A DNA stretch of 23,736 bases from an uncultured Christensenella sp. (lineage in GTDB: Bacteria; Bacillota; Clostridia; Christensenellales; Pumilibacteraceae). The position numbers and the translations under genes were made by a program. The stretch is from positions 1 through 23,736 of the forward strand of contig CAJTNI010000027.1 in NCBI GenBank assembly GCA_910577945.1, read 5' to 3'. How positions within the stretch are numbered: position 1 is the first letter of the stretch; every line of letters starts with the position of its first letter. The notes under the pieces were generated by a model. That model ran no database searches and had not been told where the DNA came from. It was given only the letters and a program-made list of their open reading frames with translations. Below are positions 14,954 to 22,766 of this stretch, in pieces.

Positions 14954-15655
14954 CTACCACTCGATATCGTCCACCGATACGCGCTTTTCGTTGAGCTCGA
15001 TTTTTTCCACCCTGCCGCTGCGCACGTGTATGACCTTATCCGCCATAGGCGCGATTGCGCTGTTGTGCGTTATAAGCACGACCGTTTTTTTGTAGTCCGT
15101 ATTGACGTTTTCGAGCAGCTTTAAAACCATTTTGCCCGTCTTGTAATCGAGCGCGCCCGTCGGCTCGTCGCACAGAAGCAACAACGGATTTTTGGCTACC
15201 GCGCGCGCTATCGCGACGCGCTGTTGCTCGCCGCCCGAGAGCTGACTGGGAAAATTTCTCGCGCGCTCGCTCAGCCCCACCGCCGCCAGCGTTTCCGCGG
15301 GGTCGAGGTGGTCGTCCGTGACCGACGCGGCAAACTCCACGTTTTCCAAAGCGTTGAGGTTGGAAATCAGATTGTAAAACTGAAACACAAACCCCACCTT
15401 CTTGCGGCGGTACAGCGTGAGCTGCTTTTGCGTGTACTTGGTTATATCGTCGCCCGCCACGATTGCCTCGCCGTCGGTCGCGCTATCCATTCCGCCAAGG
15501 ATGTTGAGTATCGTGGATTTGCCCGCGCCCGACGCGCCGAGCACCACGACGAATTCGCCGCCGTCAATCGAAAAATCGACGCCGTCCAGCGCGGGAATTT
15601 CCACCTCGCCCAGCTTGTAAATCTTGCGTACGTTTTTAAATTCGATTAAGCTCAT
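14954..15655 (-). CDS. ABC transporter ATP-binding protein, MacB/LolD type
   Basis: A 233-residue ATPase with Walker A GASGAGKST (40-48), Q-loop FVFQFYNLI, signature LSGGEQQR, Walker B LLLCDEPTGALD and a switch histidine in LITHN. The EQQR signature and the SNLNALENVEFAA segment are typical of the LolD/MacB/FtsE-like group that partners FtsX-type permeases. A GGGTGAG ribosome site precedes the ATG. It lies 55 bp upstream of the permease ATG and 93 bp downstream of the tetR-type gene. TAGAAT at 15675-15680 (minus strand) could be the -10 of an additional internal promoter, but no good -35 accompanies it. Confidence 0.94.
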   Translation of the reverse strand: MSLIEFKNVRKIYKLGEVEIPALDGVDFSIDGGEFVVVLGASGAGKSTILNILGGMDSATDGEAIVAGDDITKYTQKQLTLYRRKKVGFVFQFYNLISNLNALENVEFAASVTDDHLDPAETLAAVGLSERARNFPSQLSGGEQQRVAIARAVAKNPLLLLCDEPTGALDYKTGKMVLKLLENVNTDYKKTVVLITHNSAIAPMADKVIHVRSGRVEKIELNEKRVSVDDIEW

Positions 15656-15748
15656 TTACTCACCCGCAATACGTATTCTATGCCGTTTTAAGCGGCGGCA
15701 ATTTAATAACCGCGCTTAAATTCGCCGCGTTCGGTCGCGCAGGAGTTT

Positions 15749-16249
15749 TTACGCGCCGAACATTCCGCCCGTCTTTATTCTGCCGTAATAGTAATACCAA
15801 CGCCGTCTGAGCTCGGGCTCGGGCGCAAGCGTCGTCAGGTCCGCAAGTATTCCGTCCACCAATGCGGACAGCTCCCTTTCGCTGTCCGACCCGTTCTCGT
15901 CCGCATGCGCGCTCGCGCAAATAAAGTCGAAATATACCCTGTCCTCATTGTAAAATTCGTCAAACACCGACTTTATCTCGGCAAACTTTTCCTCGGTAGA
16001 CATGTCGTTTTTAACGACAAGCGCAAGCTCCTTGCGCATGAGCTTCAACCGCTCAATCGAAAGCAAGCGCACTATTTCTTCCTTGCTCTCCATGTAAACG
16101 TAAACCGTCGCTTTGGAATATCCCGCCTCTTTCGCCAAGAGGTTCATATTCATTCCGTCGTAGCCGTATGCGGTCAACAGCCTATCCGCCGTTTCGAGCA
16201 GCGCGCGTCTGTGATACCGCGCCGCAGCCTCTCTCGTTTCGCTTGGCAT
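15749..16249 (-). CDS. TetR family transcriptional regulator
   Basis: A 166-residue DNA-binding protein. Residues 15-60 form the TetR-type helix-turn-helix domain (ADRLLTAYGYDGMNMNLLAKEAG then YSKATVYVYMESKEEI). The remainder is a helical ligand-binding/dimer domain, somewhat short for the family. An upstream in-frame ATG at 16336 lies between the -35 and -10 hexamers of the promoter and is rejected. The ATG at 16249 has an excellent GGGAGGGG ribosome site. The gene heads the ABC transporter operon on the same strand, so it probably represses its own operon and is released by a transported compound. A 9-bp inverted repeat around the promoter is a candidate binding site. Confidence 0.9.
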   Translation of the reverse strand: MPSETREAAARYHRRALLETADRLLTAYGYDGMNMNLLAKEAGYSKATVYVYMESKEEIVRLLSIERLKLMRKELALVVKNDMSTEEKFAEIKSVFDEFYNEDRVYFDFICASAHADENGSDSERELSALVDGILADLTTLAPEPELRRRWYYYYGRIKTGGMFGA

Positions 16250-16275
16250 AACCCCTCCCGCATGCGTATTTTCGA

Positions 16276-16343
16276 TTTTGCCGCAGCGACTCACGACAAT
16301 AATCGAATGTTGCAAGTATACCACAAACCGCGGCAAAAGTCAA
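16276..16343 (-). promoter_or_regulatory. TetR operon promoter with flanking inverted repeat
   Basis: Minus strand TTGACT (16338-16343), 17 bp, TATACT (16315-16320): a near-consensus sigma-A promoter. TTTTGCCGC at 16276-16284 and GCGGCAAAA at 16330-16338 (plus strand) are perfect 9-bp inverted copies bracketing the -10 and touching the -35. A looser palindrome centred on GTATAC overlaps the -10 itself. Either could be the autoregulatory operator. Confidence 0.7.
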
Positions 16344-16373
16344 TGGTTTATACAACTGTCGAAAAAGCTTTCG

Positions 16374-18038
16374 CTACGCTATTTTAAGGTCGATAAACGC
16401 GACCGCGCCGCCGAGCTCGGAGGGCGTAATCACATATCTGTCGTCGGACTCGTCGTAAAACGGCGCGACGCCGTTAACGGTTATATCCGCGCGCGCTATC
16501 TCGGCAAGCGCGAACGAGCGGGAATAAAACTGCCCGCGCCAGGTCTCCATGCGCACGCGCGCGGTCTCGCCGTCGCACGTTACGTAGACGTATATTTCGT
16601 CGATTTGGGTTTGGTCAAGCGCCAGCACGCCGTAAACGCCGTTGACTGTTATGCCGAGCAACAAGCCGCCGTCGAACTCGCGCATGCGCTCGCCGTCGTA
16701 AACTACGCAACCGTCCGCAACGGCAAACGGCTTGCCGTCCGCCGTCTTGCTCGCATAGTCCGCGACCTTGCGCGTTCCGTCGATAATCGCGTCGAGCCCG
16801 TCGAACTCGATTATTTTATCGTCCGTAAAGTACGCGCCGCGCAAAACCACAGTCGCTTTGTGCGTCGTCTTTTCGGGCAAGTACACCGCGCTGTAAACTG
16901 TGATTTCGTAAACGTATTCGCCTATATCGGTCACGGACGGAACGCCGCTCGCCTCGACGCCGTTCAATGTAAAAACGGCGTCGCCGTCGTAGCGCGCGGT
17001 TACGGCGTGCGCCGCGCCGTCGTAGACAATAATTTCCTCGGTATCGGGCAACGGTCTGCGCGCCCGCTCGGACAGAACGATTTTGACGTCCGTCACCGCG
17101 TCCGCGGCTGCGACGGCGTACTCCGCCCCGTCGTTTGAAACCTCGCCGAGCGATACGACGCTCTCGACGAAATTGTATTCGCCCGACACGCCGAAGCGCG
17201 CGCCGTCGATTGTAACGACCGTCGGATTGAAGGCAAACGCAAAGCGCGCGACCGCGCCGCCGATATGGTAAAGCTTGGTGCCGTTAATATCGAACGCGTA
17301 CGCCTTTTCGCCGTCGCGCGGCTGTTTGTACTCGTGCCCGTCGTAAGTAAGCACGCCGTTTTCGACGCGGAACGGCTTGCCGTTAAGCTCGCCGCAGCCG
17401 TCGATATCGAACGCAGTGGTTTCGGTAATTTCGAGAGCGCCGCGCTCGGCGTTGTAGTATGCGCCGAGGATATCGGGAAGAATCGTCAGCCTGCACTCGC
17501 CGCCGTAATACCCCACGCCGCGGCGTTCGACGGAAAATCCGACCGAATATTCGCCGACCTCGGTAAAAGCGTTGTGCGGCGAATAGACGACAGTGTCGCT
17601 CGGCAGCGCGCCGTCTACGCGTATGCCGTGCGGCTGCCCGTCGTATATGACGGTAACGTCCGCCGCCGAAACGCCGTCGAGCAGCGTGCGGGTAATGCTC
17701 AGCTCCCCAAAATCGACAAAGTCCGCAAACCCGTTGCGGACTACCTTGTAATAAACCTTATAATCGCCTTGTTCGACAAAAGTTATCGCTTGACTTTGCC
17801 ACTCGACGCCGTCGAGCGAGTAATAAACGGAATCCGATTCGAGCGTGTTGCGCACGATAATCCCGTGCGGCAAGCCGTCGTATTCCGCAACGGTTTTAAC
17901 GGAAAAAACGTTCGTAATCGAAGGCAACGCCTGCGGCGCGGCGGCGCACGCGCTCAGCCAAAACGCCGCGATTGCAAAAAATAAAACAATAAAAATAGGG
18001 CAGACAACCCCGCGCGTCTTACTCCCCGCAATTCTCAT
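16374..18038 (-). CDS. Lipoprotein with MBG-like repeats
   Basis: A 554-residue predicted surface lipoprotein. The signal peptide runs to the lipobox LSAC with the lipidated cysteine at residue 31. Three MBG/Ig-like beta repeats can be read from their YDG-x-x-H-G/A cores: YDGLPHGI (53-60), YDGQPHGI (132-139) and YDGAAHAV (339-346). Each is followed by a GEY or GDY-V strand. They alternate with two copies of another beta module starting GAYY or GAYF (192-260 and 401-475), each with a KPF-x-V-x-x-G-V/C core. The start at 18038 is chosen for GAGGTT 6 nt upstream and for the signal peptide; a start at 18131 would lie in the promoter. MBG-type repeats are common in Clostridia surface proteins of unknown binding specificity. 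Confidence 0.87.
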   Translation of the reverse strand: MRIAGSKTRGVVCPIFIVLFFAIAAFWLSACAAAPQALPSITNVFSVKTVAEYDGLPHGIIVRNTLESDSVYYSLDGVEWQSQAITFVEQGDYKVYYKVVRNGFADFVDFGELSITRTLLDGVSAADVTVIYDGQPHGIRVDGALPSDTVVYSPHNAFTEVGEYSVGFSVERRGVGYYGGECRLTILPDILGAYYNAERGALEITETTAFDIDGCGELNGKPFRVENGVLTYDGHEYKQPRDGEKAYAFDINGTKLYHIGGAVARFAFAFNPTVVTIDGARFGVSGEYNFVESVVSLGEVSNDGAEYAVAAADAVTDVKIVLSERARRPLPDTEEIIVYDGAAHAVTARYDGDAVFTLNGVEASGVPSVTDIGEYVYEITVYSAVYLPEKTTHKATVVLRGAYFTDDKIIEFDGLDAIIDGTRKVADYASKTADGKPFAVADGCVVYDGERMREFDGGLLLGITVNGVYGVLALDQTQIDEIYVYVTCDGETARVRMETWRGQFYSRSFALAEIARADITVNGVAPFYDESDDRYVITPSELGGAVAFIDLKIA

Positions 18039-18102
18039 TTGTTCAACCTCGATTCTTTTTCTTTTGTAAACGTACCGACCGAAACCCGCTCGATACGCTA
18101 TA

Positions 18103-18131
18103 ATTATACCGTAAATTCGATTACATTTCAA
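18103..18131 (-). promoter_or_regulatory. Sigma-A promoter of the MBG-repeat lipoprotein gene
   Basis: Minus strand TTGAAA (18126-18131), 17 bp, TATAAT (18103-18108), giving a leader of roughly 60 nt before the ATG at 18038. Confidence 0.82.
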
Positions 18132-18180
18132 TAGGTTTGCCGAATTTCCTCAAACTTTTTTTGTAAAATTTTTATCACAA

Positions 18181-18212
18181 AAGCCTATTGACGCAAAAAC
18201 GCCAATAGGCTT
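18181..18212 (-). terminator. Hairpin terminator after the AAA ATPase operon
   Basis: AAGCCTATTG and CAATAGGCTT form a 10-bp perfect stem, extended by CG pairs past one mismatch (18181-18193 with 18200-18212), beginning 4 bp after the AAA stop codon. On the minus strand the stem runs into TTTTG rather than a long T tract, so efficiency may be moderate. It separates this operon from the lipoprotein promoter. Confidence 0.7.
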
Positions 18213-18216
18213 ATCG

Positions 18217-19329
18217 TTATCTCTTGGCAATCAGAGTCAATATCGTTTCGGTCGATGAAATAATATCGACAGGAATTCCGCTGTCTCGCATAGCCAACCC
18301 GCGCACAAACTCGTCTACGATTTTCGCGATATCCCTGCCGCTCAACCCGTTGCTAGCAATCGCCACTCGCTCCAAATCGACATTCAATATATCTTTTTCG
18401 TCAACGTTATGCTTTTTAAACCCTGTCTCAAACAACGCTTTACGCGCTTCGGCGTCGGGCAACGGAACAAATATTTTTTTGTTAAACCGACTTAAAACGG
18501 CTTTATCTATTTGTTCTACAACGTTGGTTGCCGCAATAATCGATATATTCCCGTTGTCCGAACCGAATCCGTCAAGCTGACGCAACAACGACGGGACGGC
18601 CTCTTCCGCCGTTTTATTTCCCGATACCCGAGATTTGGCAAGCGAGTCGATTTCGTCCAAAAACATTATCACGGGCGTGCATTGTTCGGCTGTAAAGCGC
18701 CTGACCTCGGCGAAAAGCTCGTCGATACGTTTCGCCGTTTTACCAATCAAACTGTCCACCAACGCGGTGCAGTCTACGTTTATAAACGGCACGGAAATTG
18801 CGCTTGCGGCAACCTTTGCAAAAAAAGTTTTGCCCGTGCCGGGCGGACCGTACAACAGTATGAACCCACCCGTGCCAAGCTTGTATTTTTTAAAAGATTC
18901 CGGATTTTGCATAGGATAAATAAGGCTTTTATGGATTGTTTCCTTCGCCTCGTTCAAGCCTATCAAATCGTCAAAAATCAAATCCTCGTCGGGCGCGATA
19001 ATATTCAAATCGTAAGCGCCGTATTCCGACTTGTCGCACCGTTCGCGAACGACGGCGCTGTAGATTGCTTTATCGCGCGTTTGAGCGCTGCCGCGAGCAC
19101 GCTTTTCCTCGTTATTCTCAACAGCGGCGTTTGACCGAGCATTTTCCAAGCGTGCGGCGCATGACGAAAATTCGTTACGCCGCGACGGGCAAAGCTCGGC
19201 GGCTTGCCGATACTTTTTTGCCGCTTTCGCATAATATTGCGCAGCGGCGTCCGCATGCCCCGAACGTTCCGCGTTTTTCCCGTCTCGTTCGTACGCTTCG
19301 GCTGCAAGCAAAATGTATTCGAGATTCAT
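18217..19329 (-). CDS. Vps4/katanin-like AAA ATPase with N-terminal MIT-like domain
   Basis: A 370-residue cytosolic ATPase. Residues 1-75 form an apparent three-helix bundle reminiscent of the MIT/TPR-like domain of Vps4: helix 1 ending ERSGH, helix 2 AAAQYYAKAAKKYRQAAEL, helix 3 CAARLENARSN. A charged linker follows. The AAA core has Walker A GPPGTGKT (161-168), Walker B VIMFLDE (220-226), sensor 1 ATN (267-269), an arginine finger in SRF (R281), the IFVPLPDAEARKALF segment and sensor 2 GLSGRD (329-333). The last two are typical of the meiotic clade (Vps4, katanin, spastin). The pore-loop aromatic of Vps4 (KWxG) is replaced here by SLIG (193-196). Last gene of the operon, 8 bp after the coiled-coil gene. 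Probably remodels the coiled-coil partner; FtsH-like or proteasomal ATPase identity is less likely. Confidence 0.86.
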   Translation of the reverse strand: MNLEYILLAAEAYERDGKNAERSGHADAAAQYYAKAAKKYRQAAELCPSRRNEFSSCAARLENARSNAAVENNEEKRARGSAQTRDKAIYSAVVRERCDKSEYGAYDLNIIAPDEDLIFDDLIGLNEAKETIHKSLIYPMQNPESFKKYKLGTGGFILLYGPPGTGKTFFAKVAASAISVPFINVDCTALVDSLIGKTAKRIDELFAEVRRFTAEQCTPVIMFLDEIDSLAKSRVSGNKTAEEAVPSLLRQLDGFGSDNGNISIIAATNVVEQIDKAVLSRFNKKIFVPLPDAEARKALFETGFKKHNVDEKDILNVDLERVAIASNGLSGRDIAKIVDEFVRGLAMRDSGIPVDIISSTETILTLIAKR

Positions 19330-19337
19330 AAACCCCT

Positions 19338-20804
19338 CTAATCCGACATGCCGAGTTCGCGTTCGAGCTCCGCGTACTTATCATCGTCGTTCTCAATGAT
19401 TTTGGCGTTCGCCCCGCGCGTTCCGGTAGCGGACCTAAACTCTATTTCCTCACTCGACGCGACGGCGTTGGCGTCTGCCATGCGCTCCAACTCGACGTTG
19501 CCGCTGCGCACGTACTTATTGAGTTCCATTGCGATTTGTTCCCAATCTTGCACCAACGAACCAGCAAGCCTGCTCGTTTCGGCTTCGACTTTGTTTATTT
19601 CCATTTGCTGTTGCAAATCTTTTGCGAGCTTCATTTTATCATCGTTAATGGCTTGAACTTGCCGATATTTTTCTATCGCAGTCATAACGCTCAACCGTTC
19701 GCTTCTGAGCGAATCGATTTTCCCGTCGAAAACGAGCCTATCCTCAGCCGACATGTCCTTACGTTTTGCGAGCATGGAACGGAGTTCCTTGGCAATAGAT
19801 TGCGACTTCTTATCGAGCTCGTCCAACTTGCTCGCATAAATACCGCGACTGCGTTCGAGTGCACGCACAATCGGATTGATATCCGCATAGAGCTTTGCGC
19901 ACGATTTTTCAGACGCGACGTTGCCGCTTTGAAAAATCGCAGAGCTCGTTGCGCCGTCGTAAATCTCCGCCGACGCGCCCATTGCCGCATTACTTCCGTT
20001 TTCGATAAACCTGCCGATATCGCCCATGACGCCTTGCGTTTCCGCATTGCGTCTTTGCATAGTCTCCGCATAGTTCGTTTGAACGGTTTTAAACTGCTCT
20101 TCCGACATGCGTCTGTTCGCAATGGCGAGCTTGTCCGCGTCCGTAACAGATTGCATAGCCGAAATGTAAACGCTGCGATTGCTTTCGTCGCACATAATAC
20201 GCATTTTTTGTTGCATACCCGAAAGTTTGACTTGCAAATTCGTAATCTGGCTTTGCAAAAACGCGTCGTTGGGATTGGCATATTGACGTTCTTTCATCTC
20301 CGCGAGTTCGCGTTCTATGCGCTCGTTATCGTCTTGCAGTTGCGCAATCATTATATCGTAAACGTCCGAATCGGTGTAAAGCTCGCCGACGGGCACGCTT
20401 ACCGCATTAAGGTCGAACCCATTCTTTGCGGCGGATTTCTCCAACAGCTTTATAGCCTTTTTTCGCGCGTTTTGCTCCGCCTTAGTCATAAGGTCCGTCC
20501 CGCTCATCGTCGAACATAAAGCTGCGCGCTTGGCAATAATTTCGGTCAGCTTGCCGAGCCGAATTTCCGCTACGCGGTAACTGCCTTGCACGATATCGCT
20601 TTCCAGCTCGCGAACATATTTAAAAATACGCGCATCGATATTTACTACGTCCATAGACCCGACGTCGGATTGCCTGTTCAATTCAAACCGCATCGCGTCT
20701 ATTCTGCGCGCCATGTCCGCATTGCCTGCGCGGCTCATGGCGGAAAGCATTTCGGTGAGCTGCGTTTTTGCAGCTTTGTTTATCATTTCCAATTTAGATT
20801 TCAT
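19338..20804 (-). CDS. Long coiled-coil protein, candidate substrate of the AAA ATPase
   Basis: A 488-residue, almost wholly helical soluble protein with no signal peptide or membrane segment. Heptad-like coiled coil is strongest at about 150-205 and 325-415. Residues 255-300 are a glycine/serine/alanine-rich break. The C-terminal 60 residues change character: an acidic, flexible tail (SSEEIEF, then ENDDD 471-475) ends in a short amphipathic AELERELGM helix. A long helical body with an acidic tail and terminal helix is how ESCRT-III proteins present their MIT-interacting motif to Vps4, and the position between the SPFH gene and the AAA gene fits a PspA/ESCRT-III-like filament protein. I cannot recognise a named family; TelA-like and plain structural coiled-coil proteins are alternatives. 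Confidence 0.78.
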   Translation of the reverse strand: MKSKLEMINKAAKTQLTEMLSAMSRAGNADMARRIDAMRFELNRQSDVGSMDVVNIDARIFKYVRELESDIVQGSYRVAEIRLGKLTEIIAKRAALCSTMSGTDLMTKAEQNARKKAIKLLEKSAAKNGFDLNAVSVPVGELYTDSDVYDIMIAQLQDDNERIERELAEMKERQYANPNDAFLQSQITNLQVKLSGMQQKMRIMCDESNRSVYISAMQSVTDADKLAIANRRMSEEQFKTVQTNYAETMQRRNAETQGVMGDIGRFIENGSNAAMGASAEIYDGATSSAIFQSGNVASEKSCAKLYADINPIVRALERSRGIYASKLDELDKKSQSIAKELRSMLAKRKDMSAEDRLVFDGKIDSLRSERLSVMTAIEKYRQVQAINDDKMKLAKDLQQQMEINKVEAETSRLAGSLVQDWEQIAMELNKYVRSGNVELERMADANAVASSEEIEFRSATGTRGANAKIIENDDDKYAELERELGMSD

Positions 20805-20819
20805 GTTTCATCCTCCCGA

Positions 20820-21674
20820 TTAGTTCATTTTGCTTCCGCAAAACCGACAAAACTTGGCGTCCACCGCATTCTTTTTTCCGCACTTGGGGCACTGCCCCGA
20901 CTTGCTCGCAGGTTTCGCGTCAGACTTGGCGGCTGCGACAGACTTTTCGACAATCCGCATAGCGCGGTCGCGCTCGTCTTGCTTGCGCTCTTCTTTCTTG
21001 GCGTTTTCTATTGCTTGCGCGCGGAGCGCGGCGTAATTCTCTCCGAAATACGGCAGCTCGACGCTGCAACGCTCCAATAAGAATCCTTCGTTCAATATTT
21101 GCGCTTCTATCAACCGTTTAACGGTATCCGACAAATCGTTCAAAGATTGCGCAATGGTAAAATAACTGTACTCGTTAAGCTTCTTTCCGAGCGAGTCGAT
21201 AAGGATTTGAGTGATACCGCCGAATATGTTTTTGCGCACGTCTTCTGCCGAAATACCGTCGCGGCAGCCGTATGCGGTATAAATTTTCGCGCCGTCTAAC
21301 ACCTTGCAATAACATTCGCCGCGAATAGACACCCGAGGTTGAAGCTGCGATTGAACTTCGCTGTCGATATAAGGTACGGCGTTCTCCCCTATCAAAGCGA
21401 ACTTAATAGAAAATTGCGCGTCGCGGCGCACGCCCACGATTTCGATTTTATCGTTGTTTTTGAGCGCCTTTTTCATATTGAGCTCATGCGCGCCAGCTTC
21501 GCGCGACGCGCCGCTCGGCACGCCGTTAACGTAAATCAGCGCCTGACACCCCGTACCTACGTTAAGCCTGACGGTCTTGTCGAATTTGACTCCGTCAAAG
21601 CAAATCTTCCAAACCAAATATTCGTTATCGGTCGCGTTTACGTTGATTTCGTCCACTTTTTTCCTAAAAAACAT
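20820..21674 (-). CDS. SPFH/band-7-like protein with C-terminal zinc ribbon (YdjI-like)
   Basis: A 284-residue protein. Residues about 15-210 read as an SPFH-type fold: an N-terminal beta region with LNVGTGCQALIYVNGVPSG (37-55), VSIRGECYCKV (115-125), and a helical part ending in NEGFLLERCSVEL (195-207). Charged helix 214-250 and a linker lead to a zinc ribbon with C262, C265, C276 and C279. The layout matches the YdjI-type SPFH proteins of Firmicutes. In B. subtilis YdjI is encoded with PspA in ydjFGHI and is linked to placing PspA at the membrane. Here the gene lies 15 bp before the coiled-coil gene, which supports an analogous scaffold role. No membrane helix is obvious, so membrane contact may be indirect. 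Confidence 0.82.
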   Translation of the reverse strand: MFFRKKVDEINVNATDNEYLVWKICFDGVKFDKTVRLNVGTGCQALIYVNGVPSGASREAGAHELNMKKALKNNDKIEIVGVRRDAQFSIKFALIGENAVPYIDSEVQSQLQPRVSIRGECYCKVLDGAKIYTAYGCRDGISAEDVRKNIFGGITQILIDSLGKKLNEYSYFTIAQSLNDLSDTVKRLIEAQILNEGFLLERCSVELPYFGENYAALRAQAIENAKKEERKQDERDRAMRIVEKSVAAAKSDAKPASKSGQCPKCGKKNAVDAKFCRFCGSKMN

Positions 21675-21692
21675 AATATGTATCTCCTTTCG

Positions 21693-22766
21693 TTATTTCA
21701 ATTCGTTGAGTAAATCGATTATGTAGTCCGTAGGGACGCACATCGCAATCCCGCCCTGCGCCTTTTCGGGATGATAAGTTATCATACCCACAACGTTGTT
21801 ATGCACGTCCAACAGCGCTCCGCCCGAATTGCCGGGGTTCGGAGAAATATCGGTCTGAACAACGTGCGTGACGCCGCGCGGGTAATCGGTTTCACGGCAC
21901 GGACACGAAATTACGCCGCGGCTCACGCTCAGCCCCAGCCCCAGCGGATTGCCTACCGTATACACGTCCTCGCCGTATTCGGGTTCGCCCGCGCGTAAAG
22001 ACAAGTTAGTCTGTGCGGAAACGCGGTCGTTTTTCAACCCCGTAAAGCGCAAAACCGCAATATCGCAATCGACGTCTATAATAAGCGGAATAAGGTTGTA
22101 TGCTTTATCGTCTATGGACGGCTCGAATCTCGCCGTAATGCTCTTGGGTTTTGCGGTTACCACGTGCGCGTTTGTAATAACGTACCCGCCCTCTATAATA
22201 AACCCCGAGCCGGACGAGCACGTATTTTTTCCGCCCTTTCCGTTAAACTCCGAACAAATCGTTATTATGGACGGCAAAGCCGCGCGCACCCGTGCTACAA
22301 AATCGCCGTCTCCGTCGGAAATAATCAAAGGCGAATCGACGGCGGCTTTCGTACCGAGCATGCGCAACTTTATCTTGCTGGGCGCGTGCCCCGCGTCCGC
22401 CGCGATTTTCAACCACGCAACGGCGGTTTTCTCGTCGGGCGGGTCGAGCGACAGCAAATACTCCGACAATTTGAACATACCGTCGCAATGCCCTCTAAAC
22501 GCAAGCGCGCTCAAAAGCTCGGCGGCTTCACGCCTTTCGACATCGTCGCTCGCCCCGCCAAGCTTAACCGCCGCGGCACGATACAACGTGTCATCGTCCA
22601 TTAAATCGGCATACTCGACAAACGCCGACTTTTCGTCGATACGTTTGTCGTTATAAGCGCTTACGCGCGGCTTGGCGCGCGCCGCAACGACAGTAACATC
22701 CCCGCAATACGGGCACTCCGTTGCGTCGCCGTCCGTCGCGAAACCGCAAGATTTACACAGTCTCAT
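21693..22766 (-). CDS. Cytosolic zinc-ribbon, Sel1-like, HtrA/trypsin-like serine protease
   Basis: A 357-residue protein. Residues 1-24 are a zinc ribbon (C4, C7, C18, C21). Residues 55-138 look like Sel1/TPR-type helical repeats, clearest at TAVAWLKIAADAGHA (114-128). Residues 155-355 are a trypsin-fold protease of the HtrA group with all three catalytic residues: H201 in VITNAHVV, D235 in CDIAVL and S314 in PNPGNSGGAL. There is no signal peptide or membrane anchor and no PDZ domain, so it should act in the cytoplasm, which is unusual for HtrA relatives. The ATG overlaps the XRE gene stop (ATGA), and AAGGAGGAG lies inside the XRE gene end, giving tight coupling. It could cleave the regulator, the coiled-coil protein or an outside target. 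Confidence 0.9.
   Translation of the reverse strand: MRLCKSCGFATDGDATECPYCGDVTVVAARAKPRVSAYNDKRIDEKSAFVEYADLMDDDTLYRAAAVKLGGASDDVERREAAELLSALAFRGHCDGMFKLSEYLLSLDPPDEKTAVAWLKIAADAGHAPSKIKLRMLGTKAAVDSPLIISDGDGDFVARVRAALPSIITICSEFNGKGGKNTCSSGSGFIIEGGYVITNAHVVTAKPKSITARFEPSIDDKAYNLIPLIIDVDCDIAVLRFTGLKNDRVSAQTNLSLRAGEPEYGEDVYTVGNPLGLGLSVSRGVISCPCRETDYPRGVTHVVQTDISPNPGNSGGALLDVHNNVVGMITYHPEKAQGGIAMCVPTDYIIDLLNELK

Noticed and set aside
13441..14994. 517-codon plus-strand open frame opposite the FtsX-like permease gene
   Set aside because: It is very rich in Arg and His, the usual mark of an antisense frame in GC-rich DNA. The minus-strand permease is clearly real.
15675..15703. Internal promoter between the tetR gene and the ABC ATPase gene
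   Set aside because: TAGAAT is present, but the best -35 (TTGCCG) is only 15 bp away and the region forms small palindromes. The evidence is too weak to list.
16250..16336. 29-codon N-terminal extension of the TetR regulator
   Set aside because: The extension would start inside the promoter and includes its -10; the ATG at 16249 has a strong ribosome site and matches the normal TetR N-terminus.
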